This document shows, piece after piece, positions 55,680 through 64,000 of a DNA stretch of 64,000 bases. The position numbers and the translations under genes were made by a program. How positions within the stretch are numbered: the first letter of the stretch is position 1; the number at the start of each line of letters is the position of its first letter. Under the pieces are notes generated by a model, which did not search any database, had not been told where the DNA came from, and saw only the letters and a program-made list of their open reading frames with translations. This DNA comes from Arctopsyche grandis (Eukaryota; Arthropoda; Insecta; Trichoptera; Hydropsychidae), in contig NC_135360.1 in assembly GCF_051622035.1 (NCBI RefSeq), forward strand, positions 3,531,501 through 3,595,500. The letters are read 5' to 3'.

Positions 55680-55800
55680 GTATGGTTAGTGTTAGACAAC
55701 ACCAGCATCCACCATACCCCAGAAGTGAGTGAGCTGGTTGAACGTACAAACCATATTTTTAATTACTTACATTCATGTTCTATGATATGATTATGTTCTA
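55680..55800 (+). pseudogene. Tc1/IS630-type DDE transposase fragment
   Basis: The plus frame reads VWLVLDNTSIHHTPEVSELV, then ERTNHIFNYLHSC and a stop. The V-LDNAS-HH-PEV-EL block carries the second catalytic Asp of Tc1/mariner/IS630 transposases. The following YLPPYSPDLNPIE block has decayed. Only about 40 codons survive. Confidence 0.55.
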
Positions 55801-55940
55801 AGATTATATGTTCCCCCAGGAATTTGCTTGCAGGCCCATCGATCAGATTAAATGAGATCATACAAGATCAAAATATTTTATTTGAGGTAAAAAATCTGTA
55901 TAAATGATTGCAAACCAGCCTTTTTTTATAAAAAATATAT

Positions 55941-56314
55941 TGTTACGTACACTCGGATTAGGCCGAGTAAGTGCAATCGGATTAGGCCGAGTAGCATCCC
56001 AGAGACTGTGTGATCGTTATAATTGGTTTCGAGGATTATATCCCCAGAATGCACTTAGCGGGAGTAGCGGTAACTCGGAGTCACATTCCGGTAGAGTTCT
56101 CAGAACCCACAGCGGACATCTAGTACGTGACCATAACAATAGGAAATCAAATCGGACGTTGAAGATGCCCTGAGAGACCTATCCGTTATAAGGCGGTACT
56201 ATCAAGACATTCTGGACGGAGCACTGCCAGTGCGTGTATCTCCTTAATCACCAATAAATGCTGTGAAACGACTTTGGCCTTTTACTTGGATCCTCCACCC
56301 ACCCCTACGCAACA
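55941..56314 (+). repeat. Solo LTR, 374 bp, TGTTACG-type, with 4-bp TSD
   Basis: It runs from TGTTACGTACACTCGG to CCCCTACGCAACA and is flanked by ATAT at 55937-55940 and 56315-56318. An AATAAA lies near its end (CACCAATAAATGCTG). A truncated relative is at 42805-42884. LTRs of this terminal type are known in Ty3/gypsy elements. Confidence 0.85.
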
Positions 56315-56329
56315 ATATTTTCAAGTTGT

Positions 56330-57680
56330 AAATAAAATCTAAAAATATTCTCATTGTTTTTATGCTATGGCCTATGAATGATGACAAAATTTAAAATAAA
56401 ATAATTTTTTGGACTAAGGTAACCATCCATTTTATACAACATTTTTTTTAAAGCGAGAAAACATCTAAAAATATTTATTATTATAAAAAATATTATTTAA
56501 AATATAAAAATTATAAATTTTGATTAGGGTATCCAGGCTTTTTTATACAGCAAAATTTTTGTAGCGAGATTGAAAAATATTTCCATCGTCCCTATGCAAA
56601 ATTTAAAATAAAATAGATTTTTTGACTAGGGCAACCAACCTTGTTATACAACAGCTTTTTTTTTAAGTCAGAAAACATCTCAAAATATTCCCATCATCTT
56701 TATGATTAAAATTTAAAATAATATAAATTTTATTAGGGTAACCAGACTTTTTTATACAACGAATTTTTTTAATTGACAAAACAATCAAATTTATTTTGAA
56801 AATCTATTTTATTTTAAATTTTGTATAAGAACGGTGGGAATATTTTAATATTTTTTTTGTTGTATAAAAAAGGCTGGTTACTGTAGTCAAAAAATTATAG
56901 TATTTTATTTTAAATTTTAGAATAATTGAAAGCATTTAAACGATGGGAATATTTTTGGATTTTTTCTCGCTTAAAGTTAAACATTCATGTCAATAAACAT
57001 TACTTACATATTATATTGATTGTTTTTACACTTTAAAAATTGTTGTATGAAAAGATTGGTAAGCCCTGTCTCAAAAATAATATTTTAAGTTTGCAGTATT
57101 TATAGCATTAAGACTTTTAAATTTTATTTCCAACTCGAAAAAAATTTTTGTATAAAAAGCCTGGTTACCCTAGTCAAAAAATTATCATATTTTTAATTTT
57201 GCAATAGTTTATATCACAGAGATGATAGTAATACTTTTAGATGTTTTCTAGCTTTAAAAAAAAAGTTTGGTTACCCTACTCCAAAAAACTATTTCATTTT
57301 AAATTTTGTCATCATTAGAGGTAGGATAGTCACAGTGCTATCCATTGTTCCATTGTTGTAAATCCTTTGTAAAAAAGGTTTGGCAAACCTTTAACAATGC
57401 ATTTACAGCCTTTGAACAATACACGGCCCCCTCAGGCTTCGGTGACTAGTCATCATTTATAGCATAAAAACTATAGGAATATTTTTAAATTTTATTTTCA
57501 ACTTGAAGAAATTTTTTGATTAAAAAAAGGCTGTTTACCCTAGTCAAAATATTATCATATTTGAAATCATTTATAGCCCAAAAATGATGTTAATATTTTT
57601 TCTTTTTTTTCTGACTTCATCTGATTTTGTTGTTTAAAAAAAGTTTGGTCACCCCTTTTTTGTTTGTTTTTCACAAAAGT
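56330..57680. repeat. Degenerate satellite-like array with an internal orientation switch
   Basis: A unit of roughly 110-150 bp (AAATTTAAAATAAAATA, TTTTTTGACTAGGGTAACCA, TTTTTTATACAAC, GAAAACATCTAAAAATATT) recurs about four times on plus up to near 56830. It then recurs about six times inverted from near 56850 to 57670 (GTATAAAAAAGGCTGGTTAC, AGTCAAAAAATTAT). Units are strongly diverged. Non-coding. Confidence 0.7.
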
Positions 57681-57691
57681 TTGGTTTTCTC

Positions 57692-58092
57692 TTAACCGTT
57701 TGCCCGTCTTCTATGGAAGCTTTGCGCGACAAGTCTGTAGCGCAGCTGTCTTCCATAGAATTTCTGAACTTTGCACGGGATTTTGAGGCTTATATGCGCC
57801 TATTTCAACTGTATTAAGGTTCAAAATTGGTTGAATATATTACTGAGAGTTGAATGCCATCTATTCAATTTGCTTAAAATGAATATATACCAGTCAAAAA
57901 TTAGTTTTTTGTGGAACCATACTGAAACCTCGTTTATGTGACGTCACGTCTTCATACAATTATGAAGAATGATTATTTGACAATTAATCCAAAACTACGA
58001 TTCTGTATTTAAGGTCGAAAACTCGATTGCCAAATTCGCGAAAAAGGTGCCGCATACAGGGCTTGTTCGCTATATTTATTGCCGCGGGCATA
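57692..58092. mobile_element. piggyBac-type MITE, copy C, right end truncated
   Basis: It matches copies A and B from TTAACCGTTTGCCCG through GCCGCGGGCA. It then joins zinc-finger pseudogene sequence without the final AAAGGGTTAA. It is slightly shorter than the others through small internal deletions. Confidence 0.75.
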
Positions 58093-58430
58093 CATATGAC
58101 CCACAAGGACACGTTTTTGAGCGAACAATTTCACACAAATATCATATTTGTGTGGCTTTATCTCACTATGAATATTCTTGTGTACAAGATAAGATTAGTG
58201 AGAAAATGATTTTGAACAAATGTCGCATTTAGTTGAGACTTGAAACGCCTTGCAAGGGAAGATGTTTGAACATAAGATTTTAGACAAATTATACATCATA
58301 TGTGTATGGATTTACTCTACTATGAATATGAGTCGCGTCTCGTATGTTTCATAAGGATATATCTTTCAGTAAATGACACATTTGTGCAGCTTTAATCCAG
58401 TGCAAATACTCATATTTATTTATTTTATGA
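58083..58430 (-). pseudogene. C2H2 zinc-finger pseudogene fragment
   Basis: The minus strand reads CDICSKSFSH, then SYLVHKNIHSEIKPHKYDIC, then VKLFAQKRVLVGHM. Several finger-like repeats are visible, with lost Cys codons, stops and a frame change. It is closest to fingers 2-4 of the ZAD gene at 61254-62667 (CDICLKSFAQKNDLMGHM), so it is probably a decayed duplicate of that gene. A piggyBac MITE abuts its 3' side. Confidence 0.65.
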
Positions 58431-58500
58431 CAACACATACCAGGAAGGCATTACAGGCAACCCCAATGCGCCTTCCTGGCCAATTACAAATATGGCAGCA
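58415..58500 (-). repeat. LINE or SINE 3' tail
   Basis: On minus, GGCCAGGAAGGCGCATTGGG leads to CTTCCTGGTATGTGTTGTCA and an AAATAAATAAATA tail. This is the form of a non-LTR element 3' end. Confidence 0.45.
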
Positions 58501-58599
58501 TTTTTTATTCATTATATAAGTAACTGAATTACGAGACACTGAAAAACTCGCAAATCAATGCGACATCTATAAAATCGTACACAAACTTATTTATTGCAC

Positions 58600-61000
58600 A
58601 TTAATCAAACATAATTCCAATTTCAAAAACACTAACGTTATGAAATCTCATGATGTTCTATCTCCAGTGGATGGCCATCATCCACCCCTAGATATTATTA
58701 TTACTTTAAATAAATCTACTAATCTACCTTTAATTCAGCAAAATATTTTTGATTTTCACAGAGCCGATTATAACGAAATCATGAACCAATTAAATGTCAC
58801 TAATTGGTCGTTCTTAAACGATAACATTAACTTTGAATCAAAAGTCATTATGCTGAATGGATTATTAATCTCTTGTATATACAACCATGTTCCTCAATAT
58901 AAAAATAAGTTGCATTTTTTTTCCAAAATGGTTTAGTCCCGAATTAAAAAACCTAATACATAAAAAAAAAGTGTGCACAAATTATTCAAAATTTATAACT
59001 CTACACACATATATATTGAATTCAAAAAACTAAGAGCTTTGTGTAAACTACATATATCCAAATGTTTTAAACTTTATATTAAAAAAACAGAATCATTCAT
59101 TGATTCAAATTCCAAATATTTTTGGTCATTTACTAAAGAATTAAACAACAATAAAACATATATACCAGAAAACATTCAACTTAACGGTAAATTTGTTGAC
59201 AATACTAATGATTCAGTCAATCTTTTTGCTGATTTTTTCAAATTGATCTATGTCAAAAACAACAATAATTCTAATTATAGCATTGTAAATAATAATGTCC
59301 TGATTTCACCTTTACATTCTATAAATATATCTATTAAAAAATTGATTAACAAAATAAATGCCTTAGATATATCTAAATCTGCAGGTCCTGACAACATACC
59401 CCCAATTTTTATCAAGAATTGTGCCAATGTATTAACTTATCCTCTTTTTAATCTCTTTAATCAATCTATTTCCACTGGTATATTTCCCAATTCTTGGAAG
59501 TCTGGCTATTTAATGCCTCTTCATAAAAATGGGGATAAACATAATGTAATGAACTATAGAGCCATCTGTCAACTATCAACTATTCCAAAACTTTTTGAAA
59601 GTTTAGTATTAGACGAATTTATTCCTTTCATTAATAACATTATTATTCCACAACAACATGGTTTTATTTCTGGTAGATCTACCTTATCCAATTTATTATT
59701 ATATGAAAATTTTATTTCTAGTGCCTTATCTGTTAAATTGCAAGTTGACTCAATTTACACTGATTTCAGTAAAGCATTTGACAAAGTTGATATTGAGATT
59801 TTATTATATAAACTAAACAGTATCGGAATCAGCGGTGTATTACTAAACTGGTTTCGGAGCTATTTGTCCAATAGATCATTATTAGTTAAAATCGGCCATT
59901 CTAAATCTTACTCCTTTAATCCAACTAGTGGCGTTCCCCAAGGATCTCACATGGGACCAGTCCTATTCAATATTTTTATAAATGATATTATAAATATATT
60001 TAATGATGTTAAAGTGCTCTTATTTGCAGACGATTTAAAAATATTTAAATGTATAAAAGACACTAACGATTGTGCTACTTTACAAACTAATTTAAACTCA
60101 TTAAACGATTGGTGTTCTTTTAATAAATTATATTTAAACATTAAGAAGTGTTCTGTTGTCAGGTTCAGTAGGTCAAATAACAAAATTATTTATAATTATC
60201 ATATAAATAATGAATCATTTCCATCATCATCGCTAATTAAAGATCTATGAGTTATTTTTGACGACAAATTAACTTTTAATTCTCATATAAATTTTATCAC
60301 AAAAAATGCCATCAAAACACTTGGTTTCTTAATAAGAAATAGTACTCACTTCAAAAATGTAAATACGATTAAAATTTTATACACCACTCTGGTTAGAAAC
60401 CAATTAGAGTACAATTCTACCATTTGGTCTCCTTATTTAATGAAACAAATTAACATAATAGTCAGTGCAAATAAAGTTCATTAGATTCATCAAATTTAAT
60501 TTTTTTAAAAGTCATAATCATTATGTCAGTAACGTTATTATTTATAGGAAACTTAATTTGCTAAAATTATATGACAGAAGGAAAATTAACGATATTTCAG
60601 TTCTGTGTGGTCTTCTTAATGGCACTATTAAATGCTCTGACTTGGTGAGTTTAGTGTGCTTCCATGTGCCGGGTAGATCAATTAGATGTAACCATCTTTT
60701 TGATATGCCCAGGTTTACCACTAATTACTCATTAAACTCAGCTATGTTGAGACTGAACAGAGTTGGAAACGAATTGTCCATGGTCGATTTATTCATTGTT
60801 AGTAAATATAACATGAAATCTATTTTATTTAAATATTTTTTTAATATAATGTAATTTATTTTGTAGTATATGAATGTATGTGTATTTTTCTTTTATATTT
60901 CATTTTAAATTTTTTTTTCTTTTTCTTTCTCTATTTCCAACATGTAAAATGGTCAATTTTTTCTTGACCGTAAAATAAAATAAATAAATAAATAAATTAT
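58600..61000 (+). pseudogene. Jockey-type LINE, 5'-truncated, ORF2 nearly complete with a few breaks
   Basis: The element starts inside the endonuclease end (SPVDGHHPPLDIIITLNK). After frame changes in homopolymers near 58920-58975 it enters a 425-codon RT frame (58973-60250). The RT has SAGPDNIPPIFIKN, YRAICQLSTIPKLFESLV, QHGFISGRST, YTDFSKAFDKVD, SGVPQGSHMGPVLFNIFI and the catalytic LLFADDLKIF. A TGA at 60248-60250 interrupts DL-VIFDDKLTFNSHI. After a frameshift near 60465 the last frame ends at 60854. The 3' end is T-rich with an AAATAAATAAATAAATT tail near 60977-61000. Truncation plus about four breaks make it inactive. Confidence 0.88.
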
Positions 61001-61039
61001 TGGTGACATATTGTATATATATAGGAAGGATTTTGGCCA

Positions 61040-61245
61040 ATTTTTACCGGAAACCGTTTCAACAATGAAATTAGAGAAAATTGGCAAACTCTGATAGGAA
61101 ACGATCAACCTGGAGTCACAAATCCAGGTCTAACCAGCAGCATACTCTGAAATATTCATTTTCACCCGAGCGAACCCGGCACCTCACGACGCTAAGCAGA
61201 AGCCTAACAACTGAGCTATGCTGCTGGTATATGTGCACACCGAAG
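61040..61245 (-). mobile_element. tRNA-derived SINE
   Basis: On minus the head reads CAGCATAGCTCAGTTGTTAG (a pol III A-box), and about 40 bp later GCCGGGTTCGCTCGGG (a B-box). A tRNA-unrelated body with GACCTGGATTTGTGACTCCA follows. This is the classic layout of a tRNA-derived SINE. Its head starts about 10 bp beyond the stop codon of the zinc-finger gene, in the same orientation. Confidence 0.75.
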
Positions 61246-61253
61246 TCATATTT

Positions 61254-62667
61254 TCAAATAGTATCACATTTGAACGGTTTTTCTTCAGAATGGCGACTCA
61301 TGTGTCTCTTAAGGTGAGATCTATCAACAAATGCATTTGAACAAACATCACATTTGAACGGTTTCTCTCCAGAGTGGATTTTCATATGTCTGTCAATGTA
61401 AAACTTTTTAGCAAACGCACTCGGACAAATATGACATTTGAACGGTTTTTCGCCAGAGTGGCGACTCAAATGTCTCTTAAGGTTAGATCTATCAGCAAAT
61501 GCATTTGAACAAAAACCACATTTGAACGGTTTTTCTCCAGAGTGGCGACTCAAATGTCTCTTAAGGTAAGATCTATCAGCAAATGCAGCCGAACAAATAT
61601 GACATTTGAATGGTTTTTTTCCAGAGTGGATTTTCATATGTCTCGCAATGTAAAATTTTGTAGCAAATGCATTCGAACAAATATCGCATTTGAACGGTTT
61701 GTTTCCAGAGTGGATTTTCATATGTCCCATAAGGTCATTTTTTTGAGCGAATGATTTTAAACAAATGTCACATGTGTGTGGCTTTACCCCCGTGTGAATA
61801 CACATGTGTATACCGAGGGAAGATTTTGTTACGAACGACTCTAAACAAATACTACATGCATGTGGCTTGCCCCCAGTGTGAGACTTCAAATGCCTTAAAA
61901 GTAAATATTGATAAGTGAATGATTTTGAACAAATGTCACATTTGTGTGACTTTGCCTTAGTATGAATATACATGTGTGCATCATGACTTTTTTTCCTGTT
62001 GAACGACTTTGAACAAATGTTGCAATTATGCATCGTATCTAGGGTTCTTCGTAATGGTGATTCATCCGCTGGATTGTCAATGGTATCTATCATTTCATCA
62101 GCTGAGGTAATTTTCCCTCCATTTATCTACAAAATAAAACAACCATTATACAATTTTAATTGTGAATTTTGTGAATGTGATTTTTTTTCATTTAATGGAA
62201 TATTTTTCTTGGAATCGTTCTAAGGCACTCGAATCCCATTTACTTACCTCGCCGTTGTCTGGTAAATTAGATATGTTCGATGGCAAATTAGCACCCGACT
62301 CATCCTCCCATATTAAATCATCTAGCAAAGCTTCCTCTGGCTTGACTTTCAAAGACTCGTCTGATCTTATCCTCGATCTTTCATCACTCCGAAGACAAGT
62401 GTTTCGAAATCTGTCGAGCAATTCCACATTGTTGACACACGAAAGGCATATCATATCTGGCAGTTTGTCATCTTTTCTAACCTGCAAATGAGAAAGGGAG
62501 TGACAATTGTGAGGACTAACGAGTTAGCAAAGCAATGAGTTAGTATAACTGACCCGCAGCCGACAGCCGGTCCAAATGCGCTGCACCAAATGCGGTGAAT
62601 GAGGATCACCATGGATGGAGACGAAAGCCTCCGGCGGGGCAGAGCACAGGCAAAGTCTGCACTCCAT
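61254..62667 (-). CDS. ZAD plus C2H2 zinc-finger transcription factor, 406 residues, three coding exons
   Basis: Coding exons on minus are 62667-62554, 62481-62248 and 62126-61254. The splice sites are CGG|GTCAGT, TTTGCAG|G, GAG|GTAAGT and TTTTGTAG|A, and all junctions are phase 0. I chose ATG 62667 because it gives the standard MECRLC start; an upstream in-frame ATG at 62760 exists. The ZAD domain (about residues 1-75: C-x2-C in MECRLC, C-x2-C in MICLSCVN) mediates dimerisation in insect zinc-finger proteins. After an acidic linker, nine C2H2 fingers run from HNCNICSKSF to FKCDVCSNAF with TGEKP-like linkers. A tenth finger stops after FKCDTI. Nuclear DNA binding is the expected role. The abrupt end next to a SINE suggests C-terminal truncation. 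Confidence 0.88.
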
Positions 62668-63034
62668 CGCTACTTGGACGGGAGAAACACAAACGTCTCG
62701 AGAATGGAGAGGTGATAGTGGACAGCGGACATCAGGTGGCATATATACAAACATTTCCAATCATAGATATTAAGTAATTAATAAAAATAACTCGAAAGCA
62801 ATTCAGTCAGCGCTAGGACGATGTTGCTGGACGTCGAACTTAGTGTATTTTTGACAAGGAGACGGTATTTGAAGGGGTAAAAGATTAAGGATCGTTGTAC
62901 AATCAAAGGGATATTCGCTGAATGGGAGACCGTTGTATTTCGTAGTGTAAACTGACAGCTGACGGATGCAGCCGAAACACCCCCAAGCATGGCCATCGGT
63001 AATTTCTTACTAACAATCTATATACTTATTTATT
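62668..63034. other. 5' flank of the zinc-finger gene
   Basis: It should hold the promoter and 5' UTR. I see no clear TATA box. Short frames here are not supported as genes. Confidence 0.4.
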
Positions 63035-63110
63035 ACTCGTGGTTTTACCCGGCTTCGCTCGGTATTTTTAATATAAACAGCTTAAACATGGCTAATCCAA
63101 TAGTACACAT
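63035..63110 (-). repeat. Repeat segment shared with 52780-52849 (inverted)
   Basis: CCCGGCTTCGCTCGGTATTT and the adjacent AAACAGCTTAAACATGGC match the other copy inverted. Family unknown. Confidence 0.55.
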
Positions 63111-63164
63111 TCATTCATTTTTTTTATTAAATATTATTTGAATCGAATAAAAATAATATTCGAC

Positions 63165-63880
63165 GATAAGCCATCTTGAGTATGCCAGCCAAATTTGGAA
63201 CCCCCATTACGTTATTACGTTATTGATCGTATTGAAGCTATTCAAAAACGTTTTCTTAGATATCTATCATTAAAATTTAATATAAAATAAATGAATTACG
63301 AATCCCGATGTCGTAGGCTTCATATCCTTCCCTTATATTATCGCCGCCACGTAGTTGATATAACTTTACTTTCACGGATACTACGAGGTGATATCGACTA
63401 CTCTGCAATCCTAAGTAAGTTTTCTTTATATGTACCAAATCGGTCCCTACGAAAATGGCCCCTTTTGTGTGCTTCCAGTGCCTCCACTAATTATCCTTGA
63501 AACTCTTATATCGTCAGTGTGCAATTTCTACAATGGCTTAGATGAGAATATTGACCTATTTCATGACAGTTCGATTACTATTAGGAACTTATTTGCAAGA
63601 TTGTTTTTTTGTTAACCCGTTCTTTTTTTTCTTGTTTTTTACTTTAATTCTTTTTGCTTAATTTTCTACTGTTACTCACCATAATCTAGTATTATTTACA
63701 AGTTTGTCATTATTTTTCTTTTTGTATTATTATTTTTTTTTATTGGCCTTCATAACAAGTTCCATTGTTCATTTTTCATGCTATTTGAAGAAACTTTTAA
63801 TTGACTTATGTTTAACTATTTATTTTATTATCTTTATTTTAGCTGTAAGTTTCTCTCTGTTTATTAAATAAATAAATATC
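63165..63880 (+). pseudogene. 5'-truncated LINE 3' end
   Basis: The plus strand reads EYASQIWNPHY, with IEAIQKRFLR and then MNYESRCRRLHILPLYYRRH in other frames. The last frame continues VVDITLLSRILRGDIDYSAI, the usual Jockey/CR1 C-terminal blocks, with several stops and frame breaks. It ends in T-rich sequence and an AAATAAATAAATA tail near 63866. Confidence 0.7.
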
Positions 63881-64000
63881 GATGTCACGGAAATTTTGTT
63901 TTCGATGCTCCCAATCAAACATTACATACAGTACAGACATAGTTACATTAAACCGTACAAAGTCTCTTTCGAAATTATATATTGTAACGAACGTGTTTAC

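Noticed and set aside
61180-61240. tRNA gene
   Set aside because: A-box and B-box are present, but the acceptor stem and full cloverleaf are not, and a tRNA-unrelated body follows. It is a SINE head.

Overview
Organism. This looks like a repeat-rich, AT-rich insect genome window. The diagnostic parts are a ZAD plus C2H2 zinc-finger gene, BTB/Kelch and MADF coding sequence, Jockey-type LINEs, a short-LTR Ty3/gypsy element, and many hAT, piggyBac, Harbinger and MULE DNA transposon remnants. I cannot assign an order. Host genes are few and most are fragments or duplicates.

Layout. 1-9.5 kb: a CpG-rich possible first exon (minus), two inverted-repeat elements, and a dense nest of hAT elements, several bounded by perfect 8-bp target-site duplications (TSDs). 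9.5-12.1 kb: a MULE transposase-derived coding remnant split by a small non-autonomous LTR element carrying three full LTRs in tandem. 12.1-19.4 kb: LINE pieces, a hAT tail with an embedded FLYWCH zinc finger, a ZBED5-type hAT and a piggyBac element with nested short derivatives. 20-24.8 kb: a long-inverted-repeat Harbinger element, a solo LTR, a MADF pseudogene and an 84-bp coding-length minisatellite. 25-31 kb: an inverted partial copy of the Kelch locus, a ZMYM1-like hAT and a lone Na+/H+ exchanger exon. 33.5-37.8 kb: a whole-looking gypsy element with identical LTRs. 38-41 kb: solo LTRs and unclassified GC-richer sequence. 41.4-49.7 kb: two cassettes of in-phase micro-exons, a small two-exon Cys-rich gene and a complete ten-coding-exon Kelch gene. 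49.8-58.5 kb: solo LTRs, a Ufm1-protease-like exon, LINE, hAT and Tc1/IS630 remnants, an inverted satellite-like array and a zinc-finger pseudogene. 58.6-64 kb: a nearly full Jockey-type ORF2, a tRNA-derived SINE, the ZAD zinc-finger gene and a LINE tail.

How it fits together. The host-gene core is the Kelch neighbourhood: micro-exon cassettes, Cys-rich exon, then Kelch gene on plus. A degraded mirror copy lies on minus 18-20 kb away, so the locus was duplicated in inverted orientation and transposons filled the space between. The other intact host gene is the ZAD zinc-finger gene, whose tenth finger is cut short where a SINE begins. The small three-LTR element shares its polypurine tract, LTR start and primer-site sequence with the intact gypsy element, so I infer that it is a parasite of that lineage.
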